Shown here: piece by piece, positions 1 through 5,832 of the stretch
Position numbering within the stretch: position 1 is the stretch's first letter
How the letters are laid out: each line of letters opens with the position of its first letter
Origin: Globobulimina sp.
Taxonomy: Eukaryota > Foraminifera > Rotaliida
Length of the DNA: 5,832 bases
Reading direction: 5' to 3'
NCBI GenBank assembly: GCA_003354225.1
Contig: PIVH01000425.1
Span: 1 to 5,832, forward strand
Made by a program: the position numbers and the translations under genes
Notes under the pieces: model-generated
What the model was told of the DNA's origin: nothing
The model's database searches: none
What the model saw: the letters and a program-made list of their open reading frames with translations, nothing else

Positions 1-51
1 AATGTATTGATGTGGTACATAGATATTATAATTGATGGACTGTATCTGCAT
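1..51 (-). CDS. possible start of a further ORF, cut by the window edge
   Basis: An ATG at 51-49 opens a frame of 17 codons that has no stop before the left edge. It lies 24 nt downstream of the stop of the CCCH-finger ORF, in the same orientation. In a retroelement this is where a polymerase ORF would follow a Gag-like ORF, but the 17 residues carry no recognisable motif. A run this short is easily open by chance, so this is only a pointer to what may lie to the left. Confidence 0.15.
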   Translation of the reverse strand, partial: MQIQSINYNIYVPHQYI

Positions 52-75
52 TGAGAATAGAATTTAATAAAGTTA

Positions 76-1119
76 TTAAGTGGTTGCGGTTGGCAATGTC
101 GCCGCTAATTTACATTTACATAATGGATGATCTTCACCGGGATGCAAAATACATTCATGTTTCCGAGGACAATTATCGCCTTTTTTGCACTCACCCGATG
201 CGTTGTAAAAAGCGCATTTATCACTACGCCTAAAATCAAAGTAAGTACCTGAACCATGCAGTAATTTGGTGATTTTCTTTGAATTGACAATCATGTGATT
301 ATTATCCCAATGAGTTGGCGAGTGAGGGCGGCGATTATTGTTCGGATTTCTGTTCGAAGGACGGCGCGTATTATTATTTGGATTGCGCGAATTGGTATCT
401 TGAGAGCGTTTTTGTTTTTGATCAATGAGCTGTTTCTTTGTCAGTTTCTTTTCTATTTTTGACGCTGCATTGATTTGATCCGGCTGAAATGACGAAAAAT
501 TATCTGATAAGAATGAGATGAATGACATATTCGATTTACGATAAGCAGCATTTTGAAGTAAGTTGGATGAGAATGTGGAATAAAGGGATTGGTCCTGTTC
601 AATTGCTAAGGTCATACCTTTTTGGATCCAGGTCCAAAAATCTTGAGCGAGAAAGGTAGTGTCTTTCATTAACGGGTGCAATAAATTCAATGTCTTGTTT
701 AGATCGAAACTTTTATAGTCTAAATAGACTCGAATGTCCCGATAAAGCCGTTGTTGTTCGTCAGACGCTGGCAATAATTTGTTTAAACGGGAGGATAATT
801 CAAATATAAAGTCACGAATATAATTTAATGTATGAATAACATTCCATTTTGATTTGAATAATGAGTTTAATTCTGTGGTTGGTGTTAATTTATCAATGTA
901 TTTCATTGATTGATTCAAATATTTACAGATTCGATATGTGAGAGCAATAAATGAGAAGGTTTGTGTTTGTACCATGCCACAGATAAATTTTATAATTTGT
1001 ATTTTGGACAAGATAATGTCAGATTGTTTGATGGCGGATTGGATTTTCGCGGAATTGGAGGGAGCATTAAAATTCATTAATTGTTTCAATGTGAGGGGAT
1101 CTGAACATTTTTGATACAA
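76..1119 (-). CDS. Gag-like protein with C-terminal CCCH zinc finger (putative DIRS-type retroelement ORF)
   Basis: The frame runs from just after an in-frame TGA at 1143-1141 to the TAA at 78-76. Residue numbers here count from the TTG at 1119. The first ATG in frame is at 1077 (residue 15, giving 333 aa), but the true 5' end is probably the ATG at 1259 in another frame (see the next entry). Residues 1-220 are helical-looking with aromatic and leucine patches and no motif I recognise. Residues 222-240 are Lys-rich. Residues 245-268 form an Asn/Arg-rich linker with a duplicated RNPNNN unit. Residues 302-336 are a Cys/His zinc-binding region. A basic linker plus C-terminal finger is the usual layout of a nucleic-acid-binding Gag/nucleocapsid protein. 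A CCCH finger followed by a C..HP..C knuckle recalls, from memory, the first ORF of DIRS-type tyrosine-recombinase elements. No RT, RNase H or recombinase is visible in the window. A host CCCH RNA-binding protein is the main alternative. Confidence 0.6.
   Translation of the reverse strand: MYQKCSDPLTLKQLMNFNAPSNSAKIQSAIKQSDIILSKIQIIKFICGMVQTQTFSFIALTYRICKYLNQSMKYIDKLTPTTELNSLFKSKWNVIHTLNYIRDFIFELSSRLNKLLPASDEQQRLYRDIRVYLDYKSFDLNKTLNLLHPLMKDTTFLAQDFWTWIQKGMTLAIEQDQSLYSTFSSNLLQNAAYRKSNMSFISFLSDNFSSFQPDQINAASKIEKKLTKKQLIDQKQKRSQDTNSRNPNNNTRRPSNRNPNNNRRPHSPTHWDNNHMIVNSKKITKLLHGSGTYFDFRRSDKCAFYNASGECKKGDNCPRKHECILHPGEDHPLCKCKLAATLPTATT
112..216 (-). other. CCCH zinc finger followed by a second Cys/His cluster
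   Basis: The spacing C-x8-C-x5-C-x3-H is exact: C302, C311, C317 and H321, numbered from the TTG at 1119. It is followed at once by C323, H326, an HP pair at H331, C334 and C336, enough to hold a second zinc ion. The C-x8-C-x5-C-x3-H spacing is that of classical RNA-binding CCCH fingers. The added C..HP..C tail is less usual for host CCCH proteins and is the main reason for the retroelement call. Confidence 0.75.
316..387 (-). repeat. coding duplication in the basic linker (RNPNNN...RRP, twice)
   Basis: Residues 245-268 of the CCCH-finger protein contain the unit RNPNNN followed by RRP, twice. The two copies differ in codon choice (for example CGC versus AGA for Arg and CCA versus CCG for Pro). 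They are therefore not a fresh DNA-level duplication, and the peptide pattern may be under selection. The stretch is strongly basic and probably disordered, suiting a nucleic-acid-binding linker before the zinc finger. Confidence 0.5.
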
Positions 1120-1259
1120 ATCTGTGAATTTGTGGAAGTTTCAATGTAGTTTCTCAAGTTTGTGCTGGATTTGTGCAGAAATAAGTTGTGGTATACAATT
1201 TGTGCAAAACGTTGGAAGAGAACACGATGAAAGGCGGTAGTTTCCAGATTTAACTCCAT
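1086..1259 (-). CDS. 57-codon ORF, probable displaced 5' end of the CCCH-finger protein
   Basis: An ATG at 1259-1257 in strong translation context (A at -3, G at +4) opens a frame that ends at the TGA at 1088-1086. It overlaps the start of the main CCCH-finger frame, which lies at -1 relative to it. The main frame has no ATG of its own until 1077 and is closed upstream by a TGA at 1143-1141, so this ORF is the natural source of its N-terminus. Two routes would join them. One is a -1 shift, or a lost base, at the run of five A (minus strand, 1112-1108). The other is an 89-nt intron from a weak GTTTTG donor at 1210 to the TTCACAG acceptor ending at 1122, which restores frame and falls near the local intron size. 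Either fits; the ORF could also be an upstream ORF or chance. Confidence 0.4.
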   Translation of the reverse strand: MELNLETTAFHRVLFQRFAQIVYHNLFLHKSSTNLRNYIETSTNSQICIKNVQIPSH

Positions 1260-1334
1260 TGTGGTTCACGGTGTTTAGGAGGGAAAAATGAACGGAGCTG
1301 GCAAACCAATGCGTGATTCAATAGAAAGAAGGGG
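1260..1334 (-). other. 75-nt spacer between the two mobile-element-like ORFs
   Basis: The spacer separates the TGA of the 571-residue ORF from the ATG at 1259. On the minus strand it and the preceding 100 nt are pyrimidine-rich. No TATA-like element, poly(A) signal AATAAA or hairpin is evident. The short gap is more like successive ORFs of one transposable-element transcript than two independent host genes. Confidence 0.4.
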
Positions 1335-3050
1335 TCAATCCAAGCAAACTAATGACGCAAAGGAAAGATCGCAACGCACAGACAATCCCAACGGAAGAGA
1401 GCAGAGAGAAAATATGGATAAAAGAGAGGAGATGGAACCTTCTAAATCTTGAACGATGTCACGACCGGTGATCCGACGCCCATTTTCAGTCAATTTTGCA
1501 TTGATTAATTTGTTGACAATGGAGACCTCGGCGTCTTCGATGGAACTTATTGCCAAATCAACCATCGTCAGGACGCAATCCTGCTTTTTCTTTTTGTCGA
1601 CACCGGGAGCTGTGATTAAATATTTGTTGGTCAATATTAACCGCTGCAGATTATTCGTAGCGGTGTTATACTGTAATGGTGGCTTTGTGGCATAATTTTT
1701 GGCATCCAATTCATGTCTCAATTTATGATGTTGACGGCGTACGGACTCGGTAATCGATGCTCGGAATGACTCCAAGTCAGATTTCGTAATTGGATTTGTG
1801 TTCGTTACCGAGGTTTGTGGAGCGATAAAATCGGGGAAACGAAATGCGGTTTGGACAGATGCGGAATTTGTGGTTGATGCAATTGTCGTTGTTTTTGGTC
1901 TTTTGCGCGAGCTTGAATTTAAAGGGGAGTTAGGGTTTGATCTGCCTCTCTTGTTGGAATTGCTCGAAGTTGGAGAGAATTTGGAGATTAATAATTCCGG
2001 AATGGCTCTGCCTTTCAGGAAGAGAGGGAATTTACTTAAGTTGACAATGGTATTTGCTGTGTTGATGACACCGCGATGCAATAAACGGGCTTTTATTGTC
2101 GGCTCGATTTGCATTACAAATTGTTCTGCAGCGTCGTTGTCAATTATTTTCGCGAAGTATTTGATATGCGATAGCAACGTGGTTTGGATCGGTAAGTACA
2201 AATCCAAGGAAAATAATAATTTATTTGCGATCATCGCCGATAATACGTTGGATCGCCTGACTTCGGTGGAAGCATTGTTATTTTCCAACCGCTTCATTTC
2301 TTTTCGTTCCAAACCAATGGCATGAAAAAAATTGTGGTAATTGAGTTCCATGGCTTTATTCTCATCACTTTTATCGTCATCGGCAACGGTATTCTGCGAA
2401 GTTATCATTTCAATCAAACTATTGGTGGCTTGGGAGAAGTTTGCGGGCGAAGTTTCAGAGGCATTTGAACGAGAAGAGGAGGGCATAGAGGATAACGAAT
2501 AACTTAGGCCATTAAAGAGAGATTGAGGTGGCGAACCTTCTTCATTTGCAATTTCCTGTTGGGAATGACCTAAAAGTAAGTCATCATCATCGTCTTCGTC
2601 ATTGAAATTTGTTTTGTCGCTATTTAGAAATGCAAATGCATCAAATTTGGTGATTTCATCGTAGTTTGCATAACCCGGAGTGCCTTGAAATTGTTTGTAA
2701 TCGGCATCTCTGAATGGTGTGCAGCACAGTAATAATAAGTCGTTGAGGCTACCAATACTCGGTCCTGTCTGAACGCGTTGTTTTGAAATTTGCAGGAATA
2801 ATTTGAACGATTCGGTTGGAGAACGATTTGCAGTGGATACAAAAAAGAGAGAAGGTTTCTTTTGTTGTATAAAATATAGGAGAAAAGATATTTCATTTGC
2901 ATTGAAATAATCTGACTCTGAATGCGAACTTGATTGTTTGAGATTTGCTTTTGAGAAGCTAAATTTCCATTTCTTTTTTAACTGTTTCTTGTCTTGCTTT
3001 GATAGGGAGGATATTGCGTGGGAAACGACGGAATTTTTGCCATATGGCAT
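1335..3050 (-). CDS. uncharacterised 571-residue Ser/Asn/Lys-rich protein, possibly retroelement-encoded
   Basis: The frame starts at the ATG at 3050-3048, preceded in frame by TGA two codons upstream, so this is the first possible ATG; it ends with TGA at 1337-1335. I do not recognise a family. Visible features in order are: a Lys-rich N-terminus (residues 19-28); a predicted globular segment (47-142); an acidic run DEDDDDD (151-157, bases 2580-2600); a Ser/Asn-rich linker (173-235); a second globular, Leu/Ile-rich segment (236-358); a basic cluster with KRGR at 367-370 and RKRPK at 382-386, which reads as a bipartite nuclear localisation signal; a Thr/Ser-rich linker; a polar helical segment (424-450); and KKKK at 486-489. 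Residues 538-571 change abruptly to a Ser/Leu/Cys-rich hydrophobic tail. Length and composition support real coding. Its position just upstream of the CCCH-finger ORF suggests the same element. A host orphan gene is possible. Confidence 0.6.
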   Translation of the reverse strand: MPYGKNSVVSHAISSLSKQDKKQLKKKWKFSFSKANLKQSSSHSESDYFNANEISFLLYFIQQKKPSLFFVSTANRSPTESFKLFLQISKQRVQTGPSIGSLNDLLLLCCTPFRDADYKQFQGTPGYANYDEITKFDAFAFLNSDKTNFNDEDDDDDLLLGHSQQEIANEEGSPPQSLFNGLSYSLSSMPSSSRSNASETSPANFSQATNSLIEMITSQNTVADDDKSDENKAMELNYHNFFHAIGLERKEMKRLENNNASTEVRRSNVLSAMIANKLLFSLDLYLPIQTTLLSHIKYFAKIIDNDAAEQFVMQIEPTIKARLLHRGVINTANTIVNLSKFPLFLKGRAIPELLISKFSPTSSNSNKRGRSNPNSPLNSSSRKRPKTTTIASTTNSASVQTAFRFPDFIAPQTSVTNTNPITKSDLESFRASITESVRRQHHKLRHELDAKNYATKPPLQYNTATNNLQRLILTNKYLITAPGVDKKKKQDCVLTMVDLAISSIEDAEVSIVNKLINAKLTENGRRITGRDIVQDLEGSISSLLSIFSLCSLPLGLSVRCDLSFASLVCLD

Positions 3051-3173
3051 TGCTCAATTTGTACAGATATGTTTCAGGAAAATACTGCAGAGTGGCGACG
3101 TAATGGTACGGCAAAAAGAAAAGAAAAGTTAGTGAAGTTTCAAACACAGTAAGTTTTTCACTTCACTTTTTAA
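3051..3173 (-). other. spacer between peptidase stop and orphan ORF; likely junction region
   Basis: These 123 nt hold whatever ends the peptidase transcript and starts the orphan ORF. The minus strand has a TTAATTAAAAA run directly after the peptidase stop and a pyrimidine-rich stretch (CTTTTCTTTTC) near 3120-3130. No AATAAA and no clear terminal repeat is seen. Homology to M28B peptidases is lost at about 3233, still inside the peptidase frame. If there is an insertion or deletion junction, it should lie between about 3233 and 3051. Confidence 0.4.
3131..3167. repeat. 8-bp inverted repeat (AGTGAAGT / ACTTCACT)
   Basis: AGTGAAGT at 3131-3138 is the exact reverse complement of ACTTCACT at 3160-3167, with a 21-nt spacer. 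It sits just downstream of the peptidase stop codon. It could form a weak hairpin in the transcript of either strand, or be the worn edge of an inserted element. An 8-bp arm in AT-rich DNA can arise by chance. Confidence 0.3.
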
Positions 3174-5271
3174 TTAACAATTTGCCAAACTCAAAATAAC
3201 CAGATCTCCGACACAGGCTTGGAAATATGACATATTTGTCAACAAATCCAGCACCAATAAACCCACATATTGTGCCAAAGCAACATGTATTTTATACTGA
3301 GGATCAATTGTTTCTGATATCCACGCAAAACTATCATAAACAGAATGATAAGTTCCAAAGTTCCCTGCAAATCCAGCATGCATAGCAGGAAGACCCAAAT
3401 GTTCCACAAACACAACATAATCTGAACCATAACCAATTGGATAAGTTTGCAATGAGGTATCAGCAGCTTGTCTGCTTAGCCAGTCTTCATATAAATTCAT
3501 ATCATCTTCATACGGTTTATCAATGTAACGCAAGCCATCAATCATAAATTTACTTAATGTTGCATCAGACTGTGCATTTATATTCGGACCACTTGCTGCA
3601 GTGTCAATATTCATATACGCCACCAATTCATTTTGCAACATTTCGGCATTCTCTTCGCCAAAAGCTGTAGAACCAATCAAGCATTGTTCCTCTCCATCCC
3701 AGTATGCTACAGAAATAAATCATATTATATTATTATATTATATATGTATAGTATGACTATGTAAAGACGTAACCGATATAAATGCTGCGTAATGGCTGCC
3801 AGCCCATTTCCATCAATTCACCCAAAGATCGCGCGATCTCCAAACTCGTAACGACACCGGAAATTGGATCTGCTGCACCATAAATCCATGCATCTGTTGT
3901 AAATTCAACACAAAATATAATTATATGCACAATCTAGTAACGTACCATAATGATTGCCAATTATTATTGCCTCATTTGGATATTTTGTTCCTTTAATAAA
4001 TCCAACAACATTAGTAATAGTCGACGTATCTTGATTGTTATTTATTACATTCAAATTTAAAACAACTTCCATGGATGAATCAGCACCAAACCTGCCACCA
4101 ATCCGGTAACTAAAATTAAAGCCGCCTTGCCACAAAGGCCCATCATCCAAGTCACTCCATGTCTCATTCACAAGCATTCCATTTAACTGCGACATTAAGA
4201 TAAAAGCATTGCGAGAACCAATAGGAATGACTGGGATTTGAGGCATAAACTCCTCTCTGCTCCGATTACATTTCTCCATTAATCTTTGCGGAGAGGGGTT
4301 GCCAGGACAATAATAGCCAGCAATTATAGAACCTCTTTGATATCCGGTGGATGGCAGCCATGGTCCCGCTGGAAACACAGCTCCTTGCAACGGACCATAA
4401 TCCAACGGATCACTGTATATCAGTAAGCCGACCATACCGAATGTTTCTGCTTCCAATGACTTCTCTCCTCTGAACATTCCACCGCCATATTTAACAATAC
4501 CTATCATTCCGGATAGGTTATATCCCAAAGCTGTCAATCTCAAGAAATCTTTGCGTGATCCATAGTTGACATAAATTAGTGTTGCTGTCACATTGCCAGT
4601 AGCCGCAAAACCATTATATGCATGACTTCGTTGCTCTGTATCGCTGGTTGGGTCCGATGCGATCATTGCTTCAGATAAGTCAAACTCTCTTAGGATTGGG
4701 GACAATGGGTCTGATGAATTCAACTGTTTTAGTGATGAGTATACGTAACCACCCAAATAAATGTTGTCATACTGGATCAGAGAAGTGTTGAATCCAAATG
4801 ATTGCAATTTGTCACGTAAATATTCTGCGTATTGGTGATTCTGCGGCGATCCTGAACGGTTAATTGTATTTTATCTTAGATGTGGCAGTACATATGATTT
4901 GGGCAAAATAAATATATACCGGCAAGGTGTGGGAACTGTGTAAGAAATTGCGAATTATTTCTAGCTGTTGTATTTGATGGAAGTTGAATGAATTCCATGC
5001 GCCAATCAGCTGTATAATGCATATAGATACAATTAGTGTGCTATAGTGTCGTTTGTTAAAATTATTTACACATATTTAATACTTAACGTGCTGTTGATTC
5101 TGAACCATCAGTACCTATGACCACTACTATTATAATAACAACAGCAACCACTATGACAATAAGACAGAGGAATGAAATCACGAGACATCTGGATCTTTGC
5201 TTTGATTCTTTATATTTAGTGTCTGAGTCTGAGACCAATGGCGTTGTTGCGTTGCCTGCGGTGGTTTGCAT
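3174..5271 (-). CDS. M28B zinc metallopeptidase, GCPII/transferrin-receptor-like, lacking the dimerisation domain
   Basis: Five exons (5271-5088, 5009-4920, 4851-3946, 3893-3774, 3706-3174) join in frame to 610 residues. Residues 1-28 are a Lys/Arg-bearing cytoplasmic tail, and 29-53 are an uninterrupted Val/Ile/Leu signal anchor, predicting a type II ectopeptidase. A QFPHLAG motif ends exon 2. The PA domain spans about 178-321 (FRG at 218-220, YSDP, YQRG). The peptidase domain starts near 365. Metal ligands are H392, D402, E440, D468 and H554, with catalytic E439 in WDGEE; spacing from H392 to D402, E439 and D468 equals that in human GCPII. The family removes residues, often glutamate, from peptide C-termini using two zincs. 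The GCPII glutamate-pocket Arg (R219) and the Tyr before H554 are kept, but the pocket Asn (human 257) is Trp and no match to Arg534/Arg536 is seen, so substrate is unknown. Similarity ends near residue 591; about 140 C-terminal residues are absent. Residues 592-610 look unrelated. The start ATG has A at -3. Confidence 0.92.
3707..3773 (-). other. intron 4 of the M28B peptidase (67 nt)
   Basis: Donor GTTACG at 3773, acceptor TTCTGTAG ending at 3707, phase 1. Splicing joins RSIYI to AYWDGEE, the stretch that carries the catalytic Glu. All four introns of this gene are phase 1. Confidence 0.92.
3721..3750. repeat. AT-only low-complexity tract inside intron 4
   Basis: This is a run of TATTA/TATA units with almost no G or C. 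It lies within the intron and makes up about half of it. It is a simple-sequence tract with no coding effect. Confidence 0.7.
3894..3945 (-). other. intron 3 of the M28B peptidase (52 nt)
   Basis: Donor GTACGT at 3945, acceptor ACAACAG ending at 3894, phase 1. Splicing rebuilds the metal-site motif GNHYDAW across the junction. The first zinc-ligand His is on exon 3 and the bridging Asp is on exon 4. Confidence 0.92.
4852..4919 (-). other. intron 2 of the M28B peptidase (68 nt)
   Basis: Donor GTATAT at 4919, acceptor CGTTCAG ending at 4852, phase 1. Removal joins ...PHLAG to SPQNHQYAEYL, which matches the order of these motifs in the GCPII family. Confidence 0.9.
5010..5087 (-). other. intron 1 of the M28B peptidase (78 nt)
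   Basis: Donor GTTAAG at 5087, acceptor TATACAG ending at 5010, phase 1. It separates the signal anchor exon from the exon ending in the HLAG motif. Without splicing, the frame stops at the TAA at 5085-5083. A CACTAAT branch-site candidate lies about 26 nt before the acceptor. Confidence 0.85.
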
Positions 5272-5348
5272 GGTTTTTGGTAAATAAGGTTTTTGTTTTT
5301 TGAAATTTAAAAATAAACAAAAAAATAACTAGAATTGTCATATTTCAA
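5272..5348 (-). promoter_or_regulatory. 77-nt intergenic region: Aurora kinase 3' end and peptidase promoter
   Basis: On the minus strand this holds a T-rich stretch (5303-5329) and then an A/C-rich leader with CAAAAAC units before the peptidase ATG at 5271. It must serve as the 3' UTR of the kinase and as 5' UTR and perhaps promoter of the peptidase. No canonical TATAAA or AATAAA is present. The role is inferred from position only. Confidence 0.4.
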
Positions 5349-5832
5349 TTAAGAGACAACATGAACATGTTTAACAATCCAGGGATGCTTTGGTACATTT
5401 TGCAACAACATTCTGTCCGATGGTATTTTTTGAAGTAAGCAACCAATAAATGCTCTCGCTAAATGAGAAACATGTGCCGGATATCTGACAAACACTTTGG
5501 AGATGGCCCGATATGTCTGAGTGGTGTTTTTATTTTCAAAGGGCGGCCGACCCACTAAAAATTCATACGTTAACACCCCCAATGACCAAATATCAACATT
5601 GTGATCGTGTTGCCTGCCTTCGACCATTTCGGGTGGCAAGTAATCCAATGTGCCGCACAGCGTTGTTCTTTTAATATTTGGCGAATGTACACTCCACCCG
5701 AAATCTGCTATTTTTATATGTCCTCCGTGTCCAATTAATAAGTTTTCGGGTTTGACTATATTTATTTATCAAAGAAAACATATAAAGAAAGCAGCAAATA
5801 ATAACCAAACTGTCGCGGTGAATCACGTTCTT
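5349..5832 (-). CDS. AURK: Aurora-type mitotic Ser/Thr protein kinase, C-terminal part (partial)
   Basis: The two exons are 5832-5811 and 5755-5349, giving 142 residues up to the TAA at 5351-5349. The N-lobe lies beyond the right edge. Present in order are: VIHRDIKPENLL (catalytic Asp at 5814-5812, split by the intron just after it); [10 protein letters not shown] (DFG from 5705); the activation loop [16 protein letters not shown]; a [22 protein letters not shown]-lobe; and a closing HPWI with nine residues to the stop. The loop sequence DFGWSVH plus [15 protein letters not shown] is diagnostic of Aurora rather than Polo or PKA. The second Thr (5663-5661) is the T-loop residue autophosphorylated after partner binding in Aurora A and B. 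Aurora kinases act at centrosomes or kinetochores in chromosome segregation. Whether this is an A-, B- or single fungal-type Aurora cannot be told without the N-terminus. Confidence 0.95.
5756..5810 (-). other. intron in the Aurora kinase gene (55 nt)
   Basis: Donor GTTTGG at 5810, acceptor AATATAG ending at 5756, phase 1. It splits the Ile codon right after the catalytic HRD. Removal restores HRDIKPEN exactly, so the boundary is secure even though the donor is not the best consensus. Confidence 0.93.

Noticed and set aside
51-233. 60-codon plus-strand frame at the left end
   Set aside because: It is antisense to the CCCH-finger coding sequence, with no motif.
105-290. 61-codon minus-strand frame over the CCCH finger
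   Set aside because: It is an alternative frame of the same segment; the Cys/His zinc pattern exists only in the main frame.
1456-1695. 79-codon plus-strand open frame
   Set aside because: It is antisense to the C-terminal part of the orphan ORF, with no motif and no supporting context.
1798-2325. 175-codon plus-strand open frame
   Set aside because: It begins at GTG, lies wholly antisense to the 571-residue ORF, and its hydrophobic composition is what results from reading the complement of a Ser/Asn/Thr-rich coding region.
2624-2902. 92-codon minus-strand frame inside the orphan ORF
   Set aside because: It is an out-of-frame shadow of the longer ORF on the same strand.
2959-3147. 62-codon minus-strand frame starting upstream of the orphan ORF
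   Set aside because: It starts at GTG, overlaps the orphan ORF in another frame, and carries no motif. The aromatic-rich middle looks peptide-like, but I found no splice that would use it convincingly.
3174-3250. A hidden donor at the end of peptidase exon 5 (GTTATT or GTTAATT) leading to a dimerisation-domain exon within this window
   Set aside because: Donor-like GT sites exist, but no frame between 3173 and 1 encodes anything resembling the missing domain, so such an exon could only lie outside the window.
3239-3436. 65-codon minus-strand frame inside peptidase exon 5
   Set aside because: It is an out-of-frame shadow of a securely identified exon that contains the zinc-ligand His.

Overview
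The window looks like a compact nuclear genome of an intron-containing eukaryote. The two recognisable genes carry short GT-AG introns (52 to 78 nt) and sit head to tail on the minus strand only 77 nt apart. There is no sign of bacterial organisation. The lineage cannot be fixed from the sequence. Small introns, tight spacing, an Aurora kinase and a GCPII-type peptidase would suit an early-diverging fungus or a unicellular relative of animals and fungi, but this is inference. All supported genes are on the minus strand, so the window reads functionally from right to left.

Right end (5349-5832): the C-terminal 142 codons of an Aurora-type mitotic Ser/Thr kinase, in two exons, with intact HRD, DFG, T-loop and C-lobe. 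The gene continues beyond position 5832. Middle (3174-5271): a five-exon M28B (glutamate carboxypeptidase II / transferrin-receptor-like) ectopeptidase of 610 residues. It has an N-terminal signal anchor, a PA domain and a peptidase domain with all five metal ligands and the catalytic Glu. It stops just where the C-terminal dimerisation domain should begin, roughly 140 residues short of the human protein.

Left half (1-3173): two long minus-strand frames that I do not recognise as host genes. The first (1335-3050) is an orphan 571-residue protein rich in Ser, Asn and Lys, with an acidic run and an NLS-like cluster. The second (76 to about 1259) ends in a basic Asn/Arg linker, a CCCH zinc finger and a second Cys/His cluster. 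This resembles the Gag-like first ORF of tyrosine-recombinase (DIRS-type) retroelements. Its 5' end seems to lie in another frame, in an ATG-started ORF at 1086-1259, so a frameshift or a small intron is needed to join them. If it is a retroelement, the reverse transcriptase and recombinase would lie left of position 1.

The most interesting reading is that a mobile-element-like locus abuts, and may have removed, the 3' end of an otherwise intact peptidase gene. The alternatives are a naturally short peptidase or far-left exons hidden beyond the element. No RNA genes, CRISPR arrays or clear terminal repeats were seen.
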